20,550 nt of DNA, taken from positions 1 through 20,550 of the forward strand of contig JABWAJ010000027.1 of assembly GCA_013361075.1 (NCBI GenBank), read 5' to 3'. This DNA is from Saprospiraceae bacterium. Lineage in GTDB: Bacteria; Bacteroidota; Bacteroidia; Chitinophagales; Saprospiraceae. Positions 1 through 7,136 of this stretch are shown here, in pieces. Below the pieces are notes generated by a model. It was not told where the DNA came from. It saw only the letters and a program-made list of their open reading frames with translations, and did no database searches. The position numbers and the translations under genes are program-made. Every line of letters starts with the position of its first letter. Within the stretch, counting starts at the first letter, position 1.

Positions 1-2984
1 AAAACCCGATTGTGACGGTATCTACCAACTATACCGGTTCCAATGCCCAAATTGTGGAATCTCAGATCACAGAGCCGCTGGAAGAAGCCATCAATGGCAT
101 TGCGGGCATCCGTTCGGTGACCTCCACCAGCCGGGAAGGCCGCAGCACCATTACGGTAGAATTTAACTTGGAAATAGAACTGGAAGCCGCAGCCAACGAT
201 GTGCGCGAAAAAGTCTCTCAGGCGCTGGGCCAATTGCCAAAAGATGTAGATCCCCCCATCGTGACCAAAGCCAATGCAGATTCACAGCCCATCGTTTTTT
301 TGAACATTACCAGCAAAAAACGCAACTTGCTGGAATTGACGGAAATTGCGGAAAACATTTTCAAGGAACGCTTTCAGACCATCAACGGAGTCAGCGAAGT
401 ACGCATTTGGGGGCAACGGAAATATGCCATGCGCCTGTGGATTGATCCGGATAAAATGGCCGCTTATGGTCTGGTTCCGTTAGATGTGAGGGCTGCTCTG
501 GACCGGGAAAATGTAGAGCTCCCCTCTGGCAGCGTGGAAGGTGCCAATACGGAGCTGACGGTGCGCACCATGGGCCGAATTTCCACAGCAGAAGATTTCA
601 ACAATCTGATTATCAAAGAAGAAGAAGGGAAAATTGTACGTTTCCGCGATATTGGATTTGCCGAACTGGGGCCTGAAAACCTGCGCACGGTGCTCAAACG
701 CGACAATGTGCCCATGGTGGGCAACGCCATCATTCCTCAACCTGGCTCCAACTACGTAGACATTGCCGACGAGGTGTACCGCCGTTTGGAACAAATCAAA
801 AAAAATCTGCCGGAAGACATCGAAGTCCTCGTTGGTTTCGATGTCACTACCTTCATCCGGGCCTCTATTTTTGAAGTCCGGGAAACCATTTACATCGCAT
901 TTTTCTTAGTTGTGCTCATCATTTTCCTTTTTTTGCGCGACTGGCGATCCACCATCATCCCGGTATTGGCCATTCCAATTTCGCTGATCGGGGCGTTTTT
1001 CATCATGTACCTGGCCGGATTTACCATCAATGTACTGACCCTGCTGGGCATTGTGCTGGCCATTGGCCTGGTGGTTGACGACGCCATTGTGGTGCTGGAG
1101 AATATCTATGCAAAAATTGAAGACGGGGTGCCACCACTACAGGCAGCGCTGAAAGGCTCGCGGGAAATTTTCTTTGCCGTTGTAGCCACTACCGTTGTTC
1201 TGGCAGCGGTTTTCCTGCCGGTGATTTTCCTTCAGGGGCTTACCGGCCGCCTCTTCCGGGAATTCGGGATCGTCATTGCCGGCGCTGTCCTTATTTCTGC
1301 ATTTGTCGCCCTTACCCTTACTCCGATGCTGGCTTCGCGGCTGCTGAAAAAACACGAACACCATTCCTGGTTCTACCGGGTCACCGAGCCATTTTTTGTT
1401 TGGCTGATTGAAGGCTACCGGCGTTCGCTGAACGGTTTTTTGCGTGTTCGCTGGCTAGCCCTGGTCATCATGGCTATTTCCGGCTGGATGATTTTTGAAT
1501 TGGGCGGAAGCCTGCCCAATGAACTGTCGCCTATGGAAGACCGGGGCAGGCTGCGGGGCAATGCTACCGCTGCAGAAGGTTCTACTTTTGAATACACGGA
1601 AACCTATATGAATGAACTCGCGGATGTGGCGATGAAATCCATTCCCGAACGAGAAGGCATCATTACGGTGACCTCCCCTGGCTTTGGGGCTGGTTCTACC
1701 GTCAATACCGGCGTCATCACCATCATTTTAAAGGATCGGGACAAGCGGGAGCGTGGACAGGCTGAAATCCTTGAAGAACTGATGCCCAAGATAAAAGCCC
1801 TTACCGGTGCGCGCACGTTTATTACACAGGAACCGTCGTTTGGTGACCGGCGCGGTGGACTACCGGTACAATTTGTGCTTCAGGCGCCTAATTTTGACAA
1901 ACTGAAAGAAGTTTTGCCCAAATTTATAGAAGAGGCTCAAAAGGATCCTACATTTAATATTGTGGACGTTGACCTGAAGTTCAACAAACCAGAGTTGCGC
2001 ATCGAAATTGACCGTCAGAAAGCAAAGGACCTCGGCGTATCAGTGCTCGATGTAGCGCAGGTACTTCAACTGGGCTTGAGCGGACAACGGTTTGGTTATT
2101 TCCTGATGAATGGCAAACAGTATCAGGTCATCGGGCAAATCGAGCGGGAAAAACGCAACGAACCGGTGAATGTGCGTTCGCTTTACGTGCGCAATACCCG
2201 CGGCGAATTGATTCAATTGGACAATATTGTAAAATTAGAGGAGCAGACCACCCCGCCGTCCATTTACCGCTACAACCGTTTTGTGTCGGCCACAGTTTCT
2301 GCCGGCTTAGCAAAAGGCAAAACCGTCGGGGACGGCATTCTGGCAATGGAAGCCATTGCCGACCGCATGCTGGACGATTCTTTCCAGACTGCGCTTGCCG
2401 GCGCATCCAAAGACTTCCAGGAAAGTTCATCGAGCCTGCTCTTTGCCTTTACGCTGGCCTTGATTTTGATTTACCTCGTGCTGGCGGCGCAGTTTGAAAG
2501 CTTCCGGGATCCGTTCATCATCATGTTTACCGTGCCTTTGGCGCTGGCCGGGGCGCTCGGAACACTGTACTTTACCGATCAGACCCTCAATATTTTCAGC
2601 CAAATCGGCATCATCATGCTCATTGGCCTTGTGGCGAAAAACGGGATTTTGATTGTAGAGTTTGCCAACCAGCGAAAAGAACAGGGATTCGACCGGCTTG
2701 AAGCCATCAAAGATGCTTCCGTGTCGCGTTTCCGGCCCATCCTCATGACCAGTTTGTCCACCATTCTTGGCGTACTGCCGATTGCCTTAGCCTTGGGGGC
2801 AGGCTCGGAAAGCCGCGTTTCGATGGGAATTGCGGTGATCGGAGGTATGGTATTTTCAACGATCCTGACGCTTTATGTGATTCCGGCCATTTACAGCTAC
2901 CTTTCTTCCAAAAAAGCCAACTTTTTGGTTGATCTGACAGAAGAACCGGAAGTGGAATCGGAAAATAACGTGGTCAGGGTATAG
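1..2984 (+). CDS. RND-family multidrug efflux permease, 5' partial
   Basis: Inner-membrane, proton-driven permease of a tripartite efflux pump of the HAE1/AcrB-MexF type. The reading frame is already open at the left edge (first full codon at base 3, Asn-Pro-Ile-Val-Thr-Val-Ser-Thr-Asn-Tyr), so the GTG at 12 is an internal Val and perhaps 30-60 N-terminal residues are missing. About 993 residues remain; family members run about 1020-1060. Visible landmarks are the first porter region, TM helices after ETIYIAFFLVVLIIF, the TM4 aspartate pair in GLVVDDAIVVLENIY (about 1077-1082) and the TM10 lysine in GLVAKNGILIVEFANQ. The proton-relay residues are therefore intact and the pump is probably active. 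The C-terminal tail is short, acidic and cytosolic. The membrane-fusion and outer-membrane partners would normally lie upstream, outside the window. Substrate cannot be told from sequence. Confidence 0.95.
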   Translation, partial: NPIVTVSTNYTGSNAQIVESQITEPLEEAINGIAGIRSVTSTSREGRSTITVEFNLEIELEAAANDVREKVSQALGQLPKDVDPPIVTKANADSQPIVFLNITSKKRNLLELTEIAENIFKERFQTINGVSEVRIWGQRKYAMRLWIDPDKMAAYGLVPLDVRAALDRENVELPSGSVEGANTELTVRTMGRISTAEDFNNLIIKEEEGKIVRFRDIGFAELGPENLRTVLKRDNVPMVGNAIIPQPGSNYVDIADEVYRRLEQIKKNLPEDIEVLVGFDVTTFIRASIFEVRETIYIAFFLVVLIIFLFLRDWRSTIIPVLAIPISLIGAFFIMYLAGFTINVLTLLGIVLAIGLVVDDAIVVLENIYAKIEDGVPPLQAALKGSREIFFAVVATTVVLAAVFLPVIFLQGLTGRLFREFGIVIAGAVLISAFVALTLTPMLASRLLKKHEHHSWFYRVTEPFFVWLIEGYRRSLNGFLRVRWLALVIMAISGWMIFELGGSLPNELSPMEDRGRLRGNATAAEGSTFEYTETYMNELADVAMKSIPEREGIITVTSPGFGAGSTVNTGVITIILKDRDKRERGQAEILEELMPKIKALTGARTFITQEPSFGDRRGGLPVQFVLQAPNFDKLKEVLPKFIEEAQKDPTFNIVDVDLKFNKPELRIEIDRQKAKDLGVSVLDVAQVLQLGLSGQRFGYFLMNGKQYQVIGQIEREKRNEPVNVRSLYVRNTRGELIQLDNIVKLEEQTTPPSIYRYNRFVSATVSAGLAKGKTVGDGILAMEAIADRMLDDSFQTALAGASKDFQESSSSLLFAFTLALILIYLVLAAQFESFRDPFIIMFTVPLALAGALGTLYFTDQTLNIFSQIGIIMLIGLVAKNGILIVEFANQRKEQGFDRLEAIKDASVSRFRPILMTSLSTILGVLPIALALGAGSESRVSMGIAVIGGMVFSTILTLYVIPAIYSYLSSKKANFLVDLTEEPEVESENNVVRV

Positions 2985-2995
2985 GTTAGTTGGCA

Positions 2996-3026
2996 TTTGC
3001 CAGGCGTTTGAAGTGCCCTATACTTG
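2996..3026 (+). promoter_or_regulatory. Candidate promoter for the TIR-Sel1 gene
   Basis: TTTG (2996-2999), 19 bases, then TATACTTG (3019-3026). This fits the Bacteroidota primary-sigma pattern TTTG / TAnnTTTG with one mismatch in the -7 element. The predicted start would be near 3033, giving a leader of about 65 bases before the ATG at 3099. It implies the gene is transcribed independently of the efflux gene. Confidence 0.45.
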
Positions 3027-3098
3027 CATTATTTAGGAAAAACACAGTGACAGTATGCCGGGCAAGTTATTTTTTGTTATAATAATTATCCTTTATCA

Positions 3099-5024
3099 AT
3101 GCATGTATCCATTTCACCGCTCAATCTGTTCATTATTTATGCAAGAGAAGATACTGATGCTCTGGAAGAGTTTAAAAAGTCACTTACTCCTTTAGTAAGG
3201 CGCGGGGAAGTAGTAATTTGGTACGATGGAGAAATCGTTCCAGGGCAGGAATGGGAAAAGGCAATCGAAAAAAACCTTCAAACAGCAGACATCATTATTC
3301 TATTCCTGAGTAATAATTTTTTCAATTCCCAATACATCGAAAAAAAGGAACTTCGGGAAGCATTGATCAGGCACGAACAAGGAAAAGTTGTTGTCGCCCC
3401 TGTTATCGTTCGCCATTGTTTGTGGCAGGAACATCCACAAATCGAGCATTTGCAGGTACTTCCCGACAATGCTGTTCCAGTTTTTTCTAAAAAATACTGG
3501 GACGGCATAGACGAGGCGTTCACTAATGTTGCAGCAGGGATTGCAAAAGTAGTCCGAGCCTTAAGAAATCAACAACCTGAAAATATTGTATCGGGATCGC
3601 TTAATACTCCTGTTAATAACCCTGTTGAAAGTGAGCTAATCAGAGCGGCTGAACAATATGATGCAGGTAATTATGAAGCTGCTTTTTTAGTTTTTGATCA
3701 ATACAAAAACAACCCACTCTTTTCGGCAGAATATCAACGAAGGCTGGGAAGTATGTATGATTTGGGGCAGTTTGTGGATATTGATAATAAAGTGGCAAAA
3801 GAATGGTACGAAGTAGCCGCAGAAAATGGCAGTGGCTGGGCCATGAATAATTTGGGGCTGCTTTACGAAGAGGGCAAAGGAGTTCCCCAGGATCATAACT
3901 TAGCCAGAGTCTGGTATGAGCAAGGAGCAAAAAAAGAAGATCCCAGAGCGATGAACAATCTTGGAATATTATATGAAAGTGGAATCGTTGTTATTCAGGA
4001 TTATGCAATAGCCAGAGCGTGGTATGAAAAAGCGGCAGAATTAGGTGAAGATGAGGCCATGCACAATCTGGGCAACCTCTATTACTATGGCCGCGGTGTA
4101 AATCAAGATTTTCAAAAAGCGAAATCCTATTTTGGCCAATCAGCAGATAAAGGCAATCCCGGTGCGATGAGCCAGATCGGATGGCTTTATCAAAACGGAC
4201 ATGGCGTAGATCAGGATTATAATAAAGCGAAGATATGGTATGAAAAGGCCGCAGAAAAAGGGAATGACACGGCCATGAATAATTTGGGGTGGCTGTTTCA
4301 AGAAGGCAAAGGCGTTGCCCAGGATTTTAAAAAAGCAAAAGAATGGTACGAAAATGCAGCAGCAAAAGGGAATGATGTGGCTATGGTCTGGTTGGGGGGT
4401 TTTTATGAAAAAGGTCTGGGTGTCTCCCGAAATATAAGGATTGCAAAAGAATGGTATGAAAAAGCAGCAGCAAAAGGAAATGCTGGTGCCATGACGGATT
4501 TAGGAGATTTATTTAGCGATCCTAAAAATTATTTTAAGGATTATAAGAAAGCAAAAGAATGGTACGAAAAAGCCGTGGCTAATGGACATGAAGACGCTAT
4601 GTATGGATTGGGTAAGCTTTATCATGATGGCAAAGGGATTCGTCAGGATTATAAAAAAGCAAAAGAATGGTATGAAAAAGCAGCAGAATTAGGGCATGCA
4701 GGAGCCATAACAAATCTTGGCTTCCTTTACGATTTAGGAGAAGGAGTTGTCCAGGATTTTAGCAAAGCGAAAACTTTATACGAAAAAGCAGCGAGTTTAG
4801 GAAATTCTTGGGCAATGAATAACCTTGGTGTACTTTATCGTCGTGGGCAAGGAGTAGCCTTGGACTATCAAAAAGCAAGAGTCTGGTATGAGAAATCAGC
4901 AAACTTAGGCAATGTGCAGGCCATGAAAAACCTGGCTACGCTTTATGAACATGGATTAGGGGTTTCCCGAAGTGCGCAAAAAGCACAAGCTTGGCGGGAG
5001 CAAGCTGAGGCTTTAGAGGAATGA
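3099..5024 (+). CDS. TIR domain protein with twelve Sel1-like repeats
   Basis: Residues about 8-155 form a bacterial TIR domain: first strand LFIIYARED, the WYDGEIVPGQEW loop, then IIILFLSNNFFNSQYIEKKEL. By alignment to TIR enzymes of the S-D-Y-C-x3-E type, Glu84 occupies the catalytic NADase glutamate position. A short linker (about 156-209) leads into Sel1-like/TPR repeats of 36 residues from 210 to the C-terminus, with consensus AMxNLGxLYxxGxGVxQDxxKAxxWYEKAAxxG. No signal peptide or membrane segment is visible, so the protein is likely cytosolic. TIR enzymes commonly cleave NAD or make signalling nucleotides, and Sel1 repeats bind proteins; a defence or stress-sensor role is inference. 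The gene stands alone, ends 13 bases from the convergent TonB-C gene, and is visibly more A/T-rich than its neighbours (22-28 G+C per 60 in counted stretches, against 33 of 60 in the vWA gene). This suggests acquisition. A eukaryotic-type scaffold role is the alternative. Confidence 0.88.
   Translation: MHVSISPLNLFIIYAREDTDALEEFKKSLTPLVRRGEVVIWYDGEIVPGQEWEKAIEKNLQTADIIILFLSNNFFNSQYIEKKELREALIRHEQGKVVVAPVIVRHCLWQEHPQIEHLQVLPDNAVPVFSKKYWDGIDEAFTNVAAGIAKVVRALRNQQPENIVSGSLNTPVNNPVESELIRAAEQYDAGNYEAAFLVFDQYKNNPLFSAEYQRRLGSMYDLGQFVDIDNKVAKEWYEVAAENGSGWAMNNLGLLYEEGKGVPQDHNLARVWYEQGAKKEDPRAMNNLGILYESGIVVIQDYAIARAWYEKAAELGEDEAMHNLGNLYYYGRGVNQDFQKAKSYFGQSADKGNPGAMSQIGWLYQNGHGVDQDYNKAKIWYEKAAEKGNDTAMNNLGWLFQEGKGVAQDFKKAKEWYENAAAKGNDVAMVWLGGFYEKGLGVSRNIRIAKEWYEKAAAKGNAGAMTDLGDLFSDPKNYFKDYKKAKEWYEKAVANGHEDAMYGLGKLYHDGKGIRQDYKKAKEWYEKAAELGHAGAITNLGFLYDLGEGVVQDFSKAKTLYEKAASLGNSWAMNNLGVLYRRGQGVALDYQKARVWYEKSANLGNVQAMKNLATLYEHGLGVSRSAQKAQAWREQAEALEE
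3726..5021 (+). repeat. In-register 108-base coding repeats (Sel1 array)
   Basis: Twelve units encode the Sel1-like repeats. The string GCAAAAGAATGG recurs at 3795, 4335, 4443, 4551 and 4659, all exact multiples of 108 bases apart. Unit 1 has two extra residues before its WYE motif and the last unit is two residues short. The central units are alike at the nucleotide level, so unit number could change by recombination. Confidence 0.85.
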
Positions 5025-5037
5025 TAATCCACCCAAT

Positions 5038-6372
5038 TCAGAACCTAATCTCCCACACCACCTGTACCTTTCGTGCATCTCCGTTGATTTCCCAGGCGGG
5101 CCCTTCCCGGATGAGGCGAATGGCTTCTTCGTCGCAGCCGTAGCGCAAAGGTTCGAGTATTTTAAAATTGGATAATTTGCCGGTTGCACTCACCGTAAAA
5201 CGCAGTTTAACCACCCCCTGGATGCCTTTTTCGCGGGCAGCAGCCGGATAGCGCAGGTTTTGGCGGAGGTAGGTTTCGTAAGCATCTATACCGACAGAAG
5301 GCACAGCAGTTGACCGTTCGGGCTTAGCTTTGCTACTTTTTTGCTTTTTGGATGCATAACCCGAAATAACCACTTCACTGAGCGCCATTGCCCCTTCCTT
5401 CAGGGTAACATTCATCGTACCGCGATCACTGATAGCCTCGGTCAATGTCTCATATCCGGTATATTGAAACAGGAGGCGTTTTTCATCGCCGGAAAGTGGC
5501 AGGTTAAAATTGCCGTCAAAATCGGTCACCGTTCCACGATTGGTTCCTTCTACCAGTATGTTTACCCCAATGAGTGGCTCTCCGGCAGCATCCGTAACGC
5601 GACCAATCAGGTTGCGCAGGTTGTTTAGCTTAGTATTCGACAGCGTCCCGTTATCCGCCATGTCTTTTTTGGCCTCTTCTCTGGCCCGGTTTCCGGGAGT
5701 AGCCGGAGCGGTTTTTGGAGAAGCAGGTTGGTAGGCAATGTCATTTTCGGATTTAGAAGGAGCGGCTTCGGCAGGGAGGTCCAACACTTTGTCTGCCACT
5801 TTCGGTTTGGAAGCCGCCTCTCCGGCTGTAGCCAGGTCATCGTCATTGATCTCCTCTTCGACAAAAGCTTCGTCAGCAGGCTCCGGCGGTGTTATGGGCA
5901 CAACTTTCAGTTCTTTCGAACGTCGGTTGTAGCGATACAGCGTGGTTGCCGGTGGTGCAGCCTGTTCTTCAGGCGAGATAGGAGTTGTTGCAGATTCTGC
6001 TTGTGCAAGAGCCCCTCCTGTATCTGTGGGCGCAATGGCCTCGGCTTCATTTTTAGTGAGTGATTGATGGTCGGGAGATTCCCGGAAAATCCACCACCCC
6101 ATTCCGGCCATGATCAGCACCGAGGCAGCAACGGCGACAGCACGTGGCAGGAAATACACCCCGCCAGATCGTTGCTTTCCACTTTTTTCCTTCAACCGCG
6201 CACGCAGTCGGGCTAAGTTTTTTTCATGATCAGCATCGGCAAAAGCCCGGTAGCCTTCCATAGCTTCCGCAAGGAAAGGATCGCCGTGCGTAGCTGAATC
6301 AAGAGCGCGTTCATCCGAAGCCCGCCCCTCTCCGCTTAACCAGCGCCGAAGTGTTGTGATCATGTTGTTCAT
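5038..6372 (-). CDS. Anti-sigma-like membrane protein with CarboxypepD_reg and TonB C-terminal domains
   Basis: A 444-residue protein directly downstream of the ECF sigma gene. Residues 1-75 are cytosolic and include SDPFLAEAMEGY-like text (DPFLAEAMEGY, 31-41), a pattern typical of Bacteroidota proteins encoded after ECF sigma factors. One TM helix spans about 77-95. A long Pro/Ala/Glu-rich periplasmic linker follows (about 100-250), then a CarboxypepD_reg-like domain (254-327) ending in LSEVVISGYA, and a TonB C-terminal domain (about 361-444) containing LRYPAAAREKGIQGVVKLRF and ending VVWEIRF. The arrangement suggests a transmembrane regulator or energy transducer contacting outer-membrane partners. 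The anti-sigma role rests on position and the N-terminal pattern, not on a recognised anti-sigma fold. The start at 6372 was chosen because it lies just ahead of the conserved N-terminal text; a second ATG three codons in is possible. Confidence 0.8.
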   Translation of the reverse strand: MNNMITTLRRWLSGEGRASDERALDSATHGDPFLAEAMEGYRAFADADHEKNLARLRARLKEKSGKQRSGGVYFLPRAVAVAASVLIMAGMGWWIFRESPDHQSLTKNEAEAIAPTDTGGALAQAESATTPISPEEQAAPPATTLYRYNRRSKELKVVPITPPEPADEAFVEEEINDDDLATAGEAASKPKVADKVLDLPAEAAPSKSENDIAYQPASPKTAPATPGNRAREEAKKDMADNGTLSNTKLNNLRNLIGRVTDAAGEPLIGVNILVEGTNRGTVTDFDGNFNLPLSGDEKRLLFQYTGYETLTEAISDRGTMNVTLKEGAMALSEVVISGYASKKQKSSKAKPERSTAVPSVGIDAYETYLRQNLRYPAAAREKGIQGVVKLRFTVSATGKLSNFKILEPLRYGCDEEAIRLIREGPAWEINGDARKVQVVWEIRF

Positions 6373-6460
6373 ATTCAGCCCTAACCCTCTAAGCGAGCAT
6401 TGAGTTTTGTAAAAATCAAAGTGCCGTAGTTTACCATAAGCATTCCGTCATTATCTGTTT

Positions 6461-7042
6461 TCAAATTTTCAGCTTCCCTTCCACGCATATCCGCAAATTT
6501 CGTCGGCCATTTTGAATATTCGAGCGCACTTTGCCCAAATCTTCACTCAACGCCTCGGCAATCTCTTTGTAAGAATGCCCATCTATGTAGAACATTGAAA
6601 CGCACTGTTTTTGTTGAACAGGCAGTTGTTCGATGCATTCGCGCAAGGCCTGCTCGTTTTGTTCGATATCCACATCAGGAACTGGATGCACAATTTCGGC
6701 TGATTGCATAAGCCCGGGGTCAAAACTTTCCGTTTTCTGGCGATTCTTTTTTCGCAACTGCATCAGGCAATAGTTGCGCAGCACCGAATGCAGCCATTTG
6801 TCGAACTCCCGGATGTCGTGCTGTTTCACTTTGGTCAGCAATTCTTCAAACACGCCCATCACCGCATCTTCGGCAGCCTGCTCTTCCTGCAGGTATTTCA
6901 AACAAATACCATAGGCCAGCTCCAGGTAGCGCTCGTACAACTGCCCCAAATATTCGCTCCGGTCACTGGAGCGGTACAACTCCAGCAAATCCCGGTCGCT
7001 GTATTCCGGCGTTGGTTTTCTAAAAATGCGCAATAGTGCCAT
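6461..7042 (-). CDS. ECF-type RNA polymerase sigma factor
   Basis: A 193-residue sigma-70 family protein of extracytoplasmic-function type. Region 2 is visible as LYERYLELAYGICLKYLQ, AAEDAVMGVFEELL and the promoter-melting FDKWLHSVLRNYCL. Region 4 is visible as IEQLPVQQKQCVSMFYIDGHSYKEIAEAL, followed by the recognition helix KVRSNIQNGRRNLR. The frame stays open up to 7138, but I chose the ATG at 7042: the product then has the usual ECF length and begins just before the DRDLLELYR region, and it frees a 94-base intergenic region with the divergent vWA gene. The TonB-C protein follows 88 bases downstream, so the two probably form an operon in which the second protein holds or releases the sigma factor. 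Its target promoters cannot be read from this window. Confidence 0.9.
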   Translation of the reverse strand: MALLRIFRKPTPEYSDRDLLELYRSSDRSEYLGQLYERYLELAYGICLKYLQEEQAAEDAVMGVFEELLTKVKQHDIREFDKWLHSVLRNYCLMQLRKKNRQKTESFDPGLMQSAEIVHPVPDVDIEQNEQALRECIEQLPVQQKQCVSMFYIDGHSYKEIAEALSEDLGKVRSNIQNGRRNLRICVEGKLKI

Positions 7043-7136
7043 GCTGTGCTTTGGAAACTGCAAAGTAGGAAAAAAATTTGCTGCAGTTTGTGTAATCCGC
7101 TTGAGAACGTCATCTAAAAGAAAAAATTGATTTACC

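Noticed and set aside
3726..5021. Regular repeats as a CRISPR array
   Set aside because: The 108-base units are continuous coding repeats of the Sel1 family, without unique spacers or identical short direct repeats.
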